A stretch of DNA of 39,240 bases from the NCBI GenBank assembly GCA_015485695.1, contig WFTB01000026.1, positions 1 to 39,240 on the forward strand, in the 5' to 3' direction. Position numbers and translations under genes: made by a program. This document shows positions 16,293 to 23,162 of this stretch, in pieces. The DNA comes from Patescibacteria group bacterium (GTDB lineage: Bacteria > Patescibacteriota > Patescibacteriia > WFTA01 > S139-112). The notes below the pieces were generated by a model. That model was not told the origin of the DNA. It worked only from the letters and a program-made list of their open reading frames with translations, and searched no databases. Each line of letters starts with the position of its first letter. Position 1 is the first letter of the stretch.

Positions 16293-16347
16293 ATCTTACA
16301 GATGTGTTAGTTGTGTAAGCCAAACATTAAAACATCCACCTTTTATT

Positions 16348-16965
16348 ATGTATCAAAAGTTTAGCCAAAAGACGATTGAAGATTTTTCGGAATCAAACAT
16401 AGAATCAATGTACGATCAGGGTTTCGTGTTTACCAGAATCGCCAAAGGAACGATGAACCAAATCGAATCCGTAAGGGTTCGTCTTGACTCGTTTGAGCTT
16501 TCAAGCGAAAACCGAAGAATTCTGAAAAAGTTTGACAACATGAACGTATTCAAAAAACCGCTTCCGTATGATGATTATTCTTGGGAGATTGGGAAACTCG
16601 CGAAAAGTTTTTACAAAACAAGATTCGGGTCGGAAATATTTTCCGCCAACAAAATAAAAGAGCTTTTTACAGATTCGAAAAAGTCGAACATGAACGGAGT
16701 ATTGGTTTTCACAATACCGGAATACGGCACGGTCGGGTATTGCTTGACTTTTGACACGGAGCGAATATTGCATTACTCTTACCCGTTCTATGACATGAAT
16801 AAAACGACAGACAAAAGCACTGGAATGGCAATGATGGTCAAGTCCGTGCTTTGGGCGAAAGAAAACGGCAAAAAATTCATTTATCTTGGAAGCTTTGATA
16901 AGTACAAATTACAGTTCAAAGGAATCCAAGCGTATCACCCGGAAGATGGTTGGCGCGAAAGATAG
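16348..16965 (+). CDS. ATE/GNAT-like acyltransferase (arginyl/leucyl-tRNA-protein transferase C-terminal type)
   Basis: 205 aa, soluble. The second half reads like the C-terminal GNAT domain of arginyl- or leucyl-tRNA-protein transferases: 'GTVGYCLTFDTERILHYSYPFYD' followed by 'STGMAMMVKSVLWAKENGKKFIYLGSFDKYKLQFKGI'. The last segment matches the family pattern S-x-G-x(n)-WA-x-E-x-GK-x-x-YLG...YK-x-F. The N-terminal Cys-rich ATE domain is absent. Such domains move an amino acid from aminoacyl-tRNA to a protein N-terminus. FemABX-type GNATs that add amino acids to muropeptides have the same fold, and the next gene is a peptidoglycan-type ligase, so that alternative deserves thought. The family call is moderate and the substrate unknown. 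Confidence 0.55.
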   Translation: MYQKFSQKTIEDFSESNIESMYDQGFVFTRIAKGTMNQIESVRVRLDSFELSSENRRILKKFDNMNVFKKPLPYDDYSWEIGKLAKSFYKTRFGSEIFSANKIKELFTDSKKSNMNGVLVFTIPEYGTVGYCLTFDTERILHYSYPFYDMNKTTDKSTGMAMMVKSVLWAKENGKKFIYLGSFDKYKLQFKGIQAYHPEDGWRER

Positions 16966-16984
16966 AGCGGCATCAAAGCTACTC

Positions 16985-17002
16985 GAGAGCCTAACGGCTC
17001 TT
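16985..17002 (+). terminator. Weak hairpin after the ATE/GNAT-like gene
   Basis: AGAGCC/GGCTCT stem with a 4-nt TAAC loop followed only by TT. It could be a weak terminator or attenuator before the Mpl-like gene. Confidence 0.3.
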
Positions 17003-17035
17003 TGCGCATTGAATCTTTAAACGATTGATTTGAAT

Positions 17036-18439
17036 ATGAAACACGTTCACTTTATAGGGATATGCGGAGTTGCCATGGCTCCGATAGCAAAGATGATGGC
17101 GGACCTCGGATGGAAGGTTTCGGGGTCTGATTCGGGTTTTTATCCTCCCGTTAGCGATTATTTGAAAAAACACCCGGAAATTGTTTTTTATCCCGGATTT
17201 CATCCTGAAAAAATGGGCAACCCCGATCTTGTCGTTGTGGGAGGTTTTATCAGTATGAAAAACCCCGAATTTATTTATGCCAGAAACAATAACATACCCT
17301 ATAAATCATATCCGGAGGTATTGGAAGAATTTTTGATAAAAGAGAACTCCGTTGTGTGTTCGGGAACTTACGGTAAAACAACCTCAACAGCGCTTGCGAC
17401 ACAAATATTGAAACTGGACAACCTGAATCCGTCATACATGTTTGGCGGAATAGTTTCCGGATTTTCCGACAGTGTTGGCGTGACGGATTCTGTTTGGTCC
17501 GTTGTTGAAGGAGACGAGTACATATCAAGTCGTTGGAACCCCGTGTCAAAGTTTTTTTATTACAAACCAAAATACCTGTTGCTTACGTCGGCATCATGGG
17601 ATCATTCGGATGTTTTTCGTTCCGAAGAAGAATTCGTGGAAAATTTCAGAAAACTGGTGCAGACAATGCCGAGTGACGGAATCGTGGTGGCGAACAGGCT
17701 CGATGAAAATCTAGACAAAGTCATAAAAGACGCTCCATGCAAAGTTGTCAGATATCAAGGGCGAAAAAGCGACGAAGCAAACGTTTATAATGTAGTTTCT
17801 CGCAGTCCGGACGGAGATTTGACTCGTATATCGATAGAATGCGAGGCAAACGGATTCTCCGAGAGCTTTGAAACGACCCTTATCGGGTCGCACATGATTG
17901 ATAACATTACCGGTGTTGTCGCTCTTTTGAATGAGGCTGGAATAGGCGTAAAATCCATGCAAGACGGAGTATCTGAATTCCGGGGAGTGAAAAGGCGATT
18001 GGAAATTCGAGGGAGGACAAGAAACGGAGTAACGATTATTGATGACCTGGCGCACTCGCCGGCGAAAGCGCTCGCGGGATTGCACGCTTTGGGGCATCGG
18101 TTCCCTCTTCGTACGCGAATTTTCGTCGTATACGAACCCAATGTGGGCAACAGGACGATAGAATCTCTCCCCGGCTATGATCGCGCCTTCGGATTGGCCC
18201 ATGAGGTGATAATACCGCGCTTATCCAAAACAAAGACAAAAAAAGACGAAACCAGAATAAACGGAAAGGAATTGGCGAAAGTTATAGAAAAAACCCAAGA
18301 AAACGTTAAATACATCGAAGATGACGATGAGCTTGTCAAGTACATCAAAAAAAACACCCGAGAAGGCGATGTCGTTGTGTTCATGGGAGCTCACGGATTT
18401 AGGGGCATGATTGAACAGGTGCTTGAAAGGGCCGGCTGA
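17036..18439 (+). CDS. Mur ligase of the Mpl/MurC type
   Basis: 467 aa from ATG 17036; the track's 17030 is a TTG two codons earlier. Three Mur-ligase domains are visible. The N-terminal Rossmann domain has 'HFIGICGVAMAPIAKMM'. The ATPase domain has the P-loop 'CSGTYGKTTS' (about 107-116) and 'VEGDEYISSRWNPVSKFFYYKPKYLLLTSASWDHSDVF', which closely matches Mpl's 'EADEYDTAFFDKRSKF...LNNLEFDHADIF'. The C-terminal domain has 'IIDDLAHSPAKALAGLHAL'. Mpl joins UDP-MurNAc to the recycled tripeptide; MurC joins L-Ala. With no other MurC here it might do either. It lies near mraY and the ATP-grasp cluster. Confidence 0.85.
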   Translation: MKHVHFIGICGVAMAPIAKMMADLGWKVSGSDSGFYPPVSDYLKKHPEIVFYPGFHPEKMGNPDLVVVGGFISMKNPEFIYARNNNIPYKSYPEVLEEFLIKENSVVCSGTYGKTTSTALATQILKLDNLNPSYMFGGIVSGFSDSVGVTDSVWSVVEGDEYISSRWNPVSKFFYYKPKYLLLTSASWDHSDVFRSEEEFVENFRKLVQTMPSDGIVVANRLDENLDKVIKDAPCKVVRYQGRKSDEANVYNVVSRSPDGDLTRISIECEANGFSESFETTLIGSHMIDNITGVVALLNEAGIGVKSMQDGVSEFRGVKRRLEIRGRTRNGVTIIDDLAHSPAKALAGLHALGHRFPLRTRIFVVYEPNVGNRTIESLPGYDRAFGLAHEVIIPRLSKTKTKKDETRINGKELAKVIEKTQENVKYIEDDDELVKYIKKNTREGDVVVFMGAHGFRGMIEQVLERAG

Positions 18440-18543
18440 CTCCGACCCTTAATATTTTTGTAACTTGCTTGTTGCAAGAAAATCCAAACGTGCGACACAA
18501 TAGTCAGGCAGACTGATTGTCAAATTTGAAATTTAGATCGATA

Positions 18544-18726
18544 TTATTTTTCAGTCTCAACGATTTCGGGATTGTTTATCTCGCGCGCACCATCGTTGTC
18601 TCGTATATCATGAGCTTCAAGAGTTATACCGCATGTGGGGCATTCGAAATGTTCACTTTCTTCGAGAGACTCATGGTCAAGGTTTATATCGTTTTTACAT
18701 TCCGGACAAATTGCGTGATATGACAT
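18544..18726 (-). CDS. Small acidic LysW-like zinc-ribbon protein
   Basis: 60 aa. Four cysteines in two CPxC knuckles (C7/C10 'CPEC' and C29/C32 'CPTCG') are separated by an acidic stretch and followed by an acidic tail ending '...NPEIVETEK'. Spacing and acidity match LysW-type amino-group carrier proteins, on which ATP-grasp ligases build lysine or arginine precursors. The canonical LysW C-terminus EDWGE, whose last Glu is the attachment site, is absent and the last residue is Lys. It may therefore be only a structural zinc ribbon. It is one of two - strand genes in the first 27 kb and diverges from the PLP/ATP-grasp genes. A perfect 12-bp palindrome lies just upstream. Confidence 0.72.
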   Translation of the reverse strand: MSYHAICPECKNDINLDHESLEESEHFECPTCGITLEAHDIRDNDGAREINNPEIVETEK

Positions 18727-18734
18727 ATTGATAA

Positions 18735-18746
18735 TTTAACGTTAAA
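18735..18746. promoter_or_regulatory. 12-bp palindrome in the divergent region
   Basis: TTTAACGTTAAA is a perfect palindrome about 9 bp upstream of the LysW-like start and about 100 bp upstream of the PLP gene. It could be an operator for either divergent unit, though AT-rich palindromes of this size also arise by chance. Confidence 0.3.
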
Positions 18747-18847
18747 ACTTCAAAAATCGAAAGATTGCTCGACCAATACATTCTAGACAAAAATAGAAGC
18801 ATAGTCAATTGCTAAAATACGTTTTATCTATCAGATAATAAAACACT

Positions 18848-19753
18848 ATGGAATCAGATTTTACACCGCTTGAACAATATGATTCGCTTGCTAGACGGCT
18901 CGGACTTGAAAAGCTGTTTATCAAGCGCGAAGATCTCAATCCTTCAGGCTCGCATAAAGACAGGGGAGTGTGGGGAATGATGCTCGGGCACATGGATGAA
19001 GGTGTCTCAAATTTCGTTATTTCTTCGTCCGGAAATTCGGCAATATCCGCTGCGTATTTTATGCAAAAATCGCAAAACAACGAAAATAACAAATTATACA
19101 TATACATCTCCCCGAGGATGTCGAATGAAAAGCGCGAACGACTTGATGAAATAGTCAATGACAATCCCAATATTGAAGTACGTTTGTCGGAACGGGCGAA
19201 AAGCGATGCATTTGCATTTGCAAAGGAGAGTGGTTTCCGGTTGTTGCGCGCGTCGGTCGATGACAGAGCGCTAATCGGTTATGGTGACTTGGCTCGCGAG
19301 ATAAACAATCAGATTGATGGCGACTTATCATATCACATATTCATCCCAACATCATCGGGGACTACGGCTCTGGGGCTTTACAAGAGTTTTAAGACTGACA
19401 ATATTGGGCAAACACGCGAAATATCGATACACATAGCGCAATCAGTGGCGTGTAATGTAATCGCAAAAAAATTTGATTCCGATTTTACTCCGTCAGACAC
19501 GTCGTTGGCGTCCGCCATAGTGGATACGATAGGGCATCGCAAAAAAGAAGTAATCGAGGCGGTGAAAGATTCAAACGGATTCGGATGGGTAATAAGCGAT
19601 GACGACCTCATAAAAGCCAGAGAGCTTCTGGAATCCTATACGGATATTTGCGACGCAGGGTGGGACTCTCTCTTGTCGTTGGCGAGTCTTATGAAAGCCA
19701 TGAAGACAAGAAACGACATAAAAAACGCCATATTGATATTTACCGGCAAATAA
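18848..19753 (+). CDS. PLP-dependent enzyme, threonine synthase/tryptophan-synthase-beta superfamily (fold type II)
   Basis: 301 aa. Fold-type II signatures in order: 'EDLNPSGSHKDRG' with K37 as the predicted Schiff-base lysine (compare NPTGSFKDRG in ThrC), 'SSSGNSAISAAYF' (59-71) as the substrate carboxylate loop, and 'TSSGTTALGLYKSF' (about 165-178) as the phosphate-binding loop. It is shorter than classical ThrC (350-480 aa) and lacks its extra N-terminal domain. Reactions of this superfamily are beta- or gamma-replacements or eliminations on amino acids; the actual one cannot be named. Its stop is followed after a single base by the ATP-grasp start (TAA-A-ATG), so the two are almost certainly translated together. 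Confidence 0.86.
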   Translation: MESDFTPLEQYDSLARRLGLEKLFIKREDLNPSGSHKDRGVWGMMLGHMDEGVSNFVISSSGNSAISAAYFMQKSQNNENNKLYIYISPRMSNEKRERLDEIVNDNPNIEVRLSERAKSDAFAFAKESGFRLLRASVDDRALIGYGDLAREINNQIDGDLSYHIFIPTSSGTTALGLYKSFKTDNIGQTREISIHIAQSVACNVIAKKFDSDFTPSDTSLASAIVDTIGHRKKEVIEAVKDSNGFGWVISDDDLIKARELLESYTDICDAGWDSLLSLASLMKAMKTRNDIKNAILIFTGK

Positions 19754-19754
19754 A

Positions 19755-20942
19755 ATGCAATTTTTTGTAACAAACAACATAGAACGCGTGTCCGGAATGA
19801 ATTTTGAAAACCATCCGAATTTGCGTATAATCTCAAACAACTCTCCATTGGCGGAAGTCTTGCTTGAGAAATATCCGGACAGGATCATATTAAACACGGA
19901 TGATGAGTTTTTGAGCACCCTGGATTTGATGAAAAAATTCTCCGATAAGATAGATTCTGGATCCAAAATAGCGGTATTCAAAAACACAATTCATATTCAA
20001 CGTTTTTGCGAACAAAACGGATGGATTAATGTTCATGCCGACGCGGAAATCGGGAAAATGCTCGAAGACAAAGTGAGTCAACACTCTTGGCTCGTCGACA
20101 ACGACTTTGGTTCCGTGATTCCGAAAACATATACCGGTTTCGTTGAGTCTTTTGAATTTGAAGACTTGGGCGAGCGACTTGGCTTGCCGTTTATATTGCA
20201 ATACAATTCCGGGCATACGGGCTCAGGGACAAAATTAATATCGAATTCCGATGATTGGAGCATGGAATTGAGAAAATTTCCAAAACGAGATGTTAAAATA
20301 TCACGATTTATTGAAGGTGATACATATACGATAAACGCGTGCGCGATGGGCGATAAAATTCAATGCGGAAAAACAAGTCTGCAAATTACCGGGATTCCCG
20401 ATTTGACTGATAATCCTTTCTCGACAGTCGGCAATGTCTGGGGTGAGGATTCTTATTGGGTTCACGATAAGATAAAAAATATGGCTCAAGAAATCGGAAA
20501 AGCCATGATATCCATCGGTTGGAAAGGTTTGTTCGGCATAGACGTAATCAAAGAATCGAAAACCGGAAAGTTGTTTCTTATAGAAATAAACGCTCGACAA
20601 ACAGCGTCCGCCAGCTTTGAAAATCGTCTTGCCAATTTACAAAAAGCGTCCGGTCCTCTCGATTGGTTAATGCGCTCCTTGTTTGACTCCGATTGCGATT
20701 TTCCCGTGGGTGAGACTTATTATAACGCCTCTCAGTTATCGGTAAGAAAAAAATCCGGAAAATTCCACGAAAAGTACGGCGATTTTGACAAGGTTGGGGA
20801 GTGGGACGACGAACTCGGCGCATTCGAAGAAACCCCTACATTTAGTCTTCCACCTCAATCAAACAAGGTATTTGTAATACCGAAGGCAACTGCTTCAGAA
20901 ATTATTCGTATACAATCTCGAAAGCCTTTGATTTGGCATTGA
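19755..20942 (+). CDS. ATP-grasp ligase of unknown substrate
   Basis: 395 aa. An N-terminal pre-ATP-grasp region (1-105) is followed by the ATP-grasp core: a Gly-rich nucleotide loop 'LQYNSGHTGSGTKLI' (about 154-168), 'SRFIEGDTYTINACAMGD' and the Mg2+ residues D263 ('GLFGIDVI') and E277/N279/R281 ('LIEINARQTAS'). These features fit the carboxylate-amine ligase superfamily that includes D-Ala-D-Ala ligase, LysX and carbamoyl-phosphate synthase. The last 80 residues are an unassigned beta-rich tail. Such enzymes activate a carboxylate as acyl phosphate and join it to an amine. Tight coupling to a PLP enzyme suggests that enzyme makes or edits the amino substrate. It is not an obvious ddl, purD or purK. 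Confidence 0.83.
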   Translation: MQFFVTNNIERVSGMNFENHPNLRIISNNSPLAEVLLEKYPDRIILNTDDEFLSTLDLMKKFSDKIDSGSKIAVFKNTIHIQRFCEQNGWINVHADAEIGKMLEDKVSQHSWLVDNDFGSVIPKTYTGFVESFEFEDLGERLGLPFILQYNSGHTGSGTKLISNSDDWSMELRKFPKRDVKISRFIEGDTYTINACAMGDKIQCGKTSLQITGIPDLTDNPFSTVGNVWGEDSYWVHDKIKNMAQEIGKAMISIGWKGLFGIDVIKESKTGKLFLIEINARQTASASFENRLANLQKASGPLDWLMRSLFDSDCDFPVGETYYNASQLSVRKKSGKFHEKYGDFDKVGEWDDELGAFEETPTFSLPPQSNKVFVIPKATASEIIRIQSRKPLIWH

Positions 20943-20974
20943 TGGCGATAAAAACGTGTTTTTTCTCGGTTTTT

Positions 20975-21002
20975 TTGAAAAAAGCCGATTATATGCTACA
21001 CT
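20975..21002 (+). promoter_or_regulatory. Possible promoter for the NlpC/P60-like gene
   Basis: TTGAAA (20975-20980), 16-bp spacer, TACACT (20997-21002). The predicted start near 21009 would give a leader of only about 6 nt. The -35 lies in the right arm of a TCGGtTTTTTT...AAAAAAGCCGA hairpin that may also end the ATP-grasp transcript. Confidence 0.4.
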
Positions 21003-21014
21003 GATAAACGCCTT

Positions 21015-21752
21015 ATGGATGAATTATTGTCAAAAAACGGCATTGAAACGATAGACAAATATGCCAATCTGCCGATAGGTGAGCGCGCAATTCGTTGCCC
21101 ATACTACAAGAACTCGACGCTGGCAAGGGCATTGTCGGTTTATTCCGGAAAAGGGTCACCGCAAGAAATAGTAGACGAAGTATCTGAACTGTCCCATAAA
21201 GAACGAATCGATTTTTCTTCATGCTCCGACAGTCAGGTTCGGGATTTTTTGATTGAACACGGAATCGGTATTGACTGTTCCGGGTTTGTCAGCAATGTGT
21301 TAAACGATATAAACCCCGAAATCATACGCGGTATACAGCTGGACAAAGCGCGCAAAAATCCAATCATGAACTGGTATGTTAATCGGTTTCGAAAAATATC
21401 AAACATATCCGTTAAAACTTTGACATCCGATAAAAACGCGCATGAAATAAAAAGCCTTCACGATATAAGGCCGGCGGATATGATAGAAACCAGAAACGGA
21501 CAGCATGTTTTGTTGGTATTTCGTGTTGTTATGGCTGAAGATTATGTGAGAGAAATCGAATACGCTCACTCTACGATGTACTACGGAAAAGAAAACGGAG
21601 TCAGAAAGGGGACTATCAAAATAACTCAAAAAGACAAAGACTTGGGAAATCAAGAATGGACGGAAGTTGACGATAATACGGGAGTGAATTATACCCACGA
21701 AGGTTATCTTGATGGCGGGAGAGTTTTCCGGTTAAGATATTTTACTAATTGA
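21015..21752 (+). CDS. Cytosolic NlpC/P60-like cysteine hydrolase
   Basis: 245 aa. The NlpC/P60 core is recognisable: 'GIDCSGFVSNVL' with the likely nucleophile C88, then 'IRPADMIETRNGQHVLLVFRV', which matches the family's L-x-P-G-D...HVGI block with H164. A polar residue near 'YAHSTMYYG' could complete the triad. Known members cut D-Glu/DAP bonds in peptidoglycan peptides or act as amidases or acyltransferases. Unlike exported wall hydrolases it has no signal peptide, TM or SH3 domain, so it should act in the cytoplasm. It lies 72 nt after the ATP-grasp gene and 4 nt before mraY, suggesting a link to muropeptide precursors or recycling. Confidence 0.68.
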   Translation: MDELLSKNGIETIDKYANLPIGERAIRCPYYKNSTLARALSVYSGKGSPQEIVDEVSELSHKERIDFSSCSDSQVRDFLIEHGIGIDCSGFVSNVLNDINPEIIRGIQLDKARKNPIMNWYVNRFRKISNISVKTLTSDKNAHEIKSLHDIRPADMIETRNGQHVLLVFRVVMAEDYVREIEYAHSTMYYGKENGVRKGTIKITQKDKDLGNQEWTEVDDNTGVNYTHEGYLDGGRVFRLRYFTN

Positions 21753-21756
21753 TTAC

Positions 21757-22869
21757 ATGACTGAAATAATCTCACAAAGCTTATTATTCCTCGTGGCAAG
21801 CGCGTTTCTCGGTTTTGTTTTGGCGAACCCTCTTATTGAGGTTTTAAAGTCTCTGGGAATAACTCGCAGAGGGGAATACGACGACACGACCATAATCGAA
21901 GGAAGAGTGGGCAAGGTCGGAACCCCGATAATGGGTGGCGCTTTGGTTATAATGGTTGTCGCTATAATAACAATATTGTTTAACTGGGACAGGAGGTTTA
22001 CATGGGTACCAATGGGAGTCATGGCTCTATCCGCTCTTTTGGGGGGAGCTGATGATTTGTTGAACATATTCGGGCACATACGTCGTATTCGAAAAATAGA
22101 TCACATAAAACGTTTGTCTCGAGTTCACAAACACGCATACATGCGCGCGTGGTTTAAATTGCAAATTCCGTGGACAAGAATCAAACGTTTCTTTCTGTTC
22201 ATAGGTTCAAGACCCGGAAAAGGAATACAAGTCCATGAAAAGTTGTTTTTTCAACTTGTGGCGGGCGCAATAACGGCCTGGTGGTTGTTTGTGAAACTTG
22301 GTCCCGAATGGGAGAGGATGTGGATTCCATTTGTCGGGGAGGTCGCTATAGGCTGGTTGCTGATTCCGCTTATCATATTGGTTGTCATGGCTACGGCAAA
22401 TGCGGTTAATTTTGCCGACGGCTTAGACGGATTGGCGGGCGGAACGCTCATAACATCGTTCGGCGGATTGATGATTGTTGCTTGGTTGCAAGGTAATATT
22501 TATTTTGCGGTAATGAACGCAACGGTAATAGGCGCTCTTCTTGCTTATACTTATTTCAATGTTAAGCCTGCGCAGTTTGAGATGGGGGATATCGGCTCTC
22601 TGGGTCTCGGGGCATTGCTTGCCGTAATGCTGATAGCTCAAAACAGAATTTTATTACTTCCTTTTTTCGGATTTATTTTTTTTCTTGAGCTCGGGTCCGT
22701 TATTTTGCAACTTTTTTGGAGACATTTTTTCGGTAGGCGCCTATTTAAGATGTCTCCATTGCACCATCACTTGGAAATAAAAGGTTGGTTGGAAGAAAGA
22801 ATAGTTCAGCGTTTTTGGATTCTGAACGCAATAGCGGTATTTATAGGGATCTGGCTTTCCGTGCATTAA
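21757..22869 (+). CDS. mraY: Phospho-N-acetylmuramoyl-pentapeptide transferase
   Basis: 370 aa polytopic protein with about ten helices. MraY/WecA-family landmarks are 'GKVGTPIMGGALVI' (about 50-63), 'GGADDLLN' (about 89-96), 'NAVNFADGLDGLAGG' (catalytic Asp loop), 'MGDIGSLGLGALLAV' and the His-rich 'MSPLHHHLEIKGW' loop that distinguishes MraY. It transfers phospho-MurNAc-peptide to undecaprenyl phosphate, giving lipid I. Two oddities: the usual DDxxK reads DDLLN, and the cytoplasmic loop after it carries about 45 extra, strongly basic residues ('HIRRIRKIDHIKRLSRVHKH...'). The gene follows the NlpC/P60-like gene by 4 nt and ends in a terminator. Confidence 0.94.
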   Translation: MTEIISQSLLFLVASAFLGFVLANPLIEVLKSLGITRRGEYDDTTIIEGRVGKVGTPIMGGALVIMVVAIITILFNWDRRFTWVPMGVMALSALLGGADDLLNIFGHIRRIRKIDHIKRLSRVHKHAYMRAWFKLQIPWTRIKRFFLFIGSRPGKGIQVHEKLFFQLVAGAITAWWLFVKLGPEWERMWIPFVGEVAIGWLLIPLIILVVMATANAVNFADGLDGLAGGTLITSFGGLMIVAWLQGNIYFAVMNATVIGALLAYTYFNVKPAQFEMGDIGSLGLGALLAVMLIAQNRILLLPFFGFIFFLELGSVILQLFWRHFFGRRLFKMSPLHHHLEIKGWLEERIVQRFWILNAIAVFIGIWLSVH

Positions 22870-22914
22870 AATCAAGCCACGACAGCGAGCTTTGAATAAT
22901 CCGATGTTTTACAG

Positions 22915-22941
22915 GTTCGAGCGTCTTCGCGCGAACTTTTT
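22915..22941 (+). terminator. Rho-independent terminator after mraY
   Basis: GTTCG-a-GCG/CGC-g-CGAAC stem with one A/G mismatch and a TCTT loop, followed by TTTTT. The remaining 150 nt up to the serS promoter hold nothing else recognisable. Confidence 0.72.
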
Positions 22942-23092
22942 GATACCTTGCGAATACCGCAGAAAAGATCAATAAACCGATAGTAAACCTTGCAAAAGAT
23001 TAGATTAAATATCCTAAGATAAAAAAACATATTAACTGGATTCAAACTTACTGAATTACTCCAACGCGAAGTCGGAACGTTACTGCATGGGA

Positions 23093-23120
23093 TTGACCAA
23101 AATTTCAGAATTGTTATGAT
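23093..23120 (+). promoter_or_regulatory. Predicted promoter for serS
   Basis: TTGACC (23093-23098), 16-bp spacer, TATGAT (23115-23120); each box matches consensus at 5 of 6. The resulting leader of about 36 nt is too short for a T-box. Confidence 0.6.
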
Positions 23121-23162
23121 TACACAGATGAATAATCTTTAGTCGTTTTAAATTGAAAACTT

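Noticed and set aside
18848-19753. Calling the PLP enzyme threonine synthase (thrC)
   Set aside because: Superfamily motifs match, but it is short, lacks the ThrC N-terminal domain, and the context is not threonine biosynthesis.
14179-20942. TGA recoded as Gly, as in some CPR lineages
   Set aside because: TGA cleanly ends the epimerase (15193-15195) and ATP-grasp (20940-20942) genes at family-typical lengths.
19755-20942. Calling the ATP-grasp protein D-Ala-D-Ala ligase (ddl)
   Set aside because: The general ATP-grasp signature is present, but the Ddl substrate motifs are not recognisable and the C-terminal tail is foreign to Ddl.
23041-23162. T-box riboswitch before serS
   Set aside because: The predicted leader is about 36 nt and no T-box sequence or specifier stem is visible.
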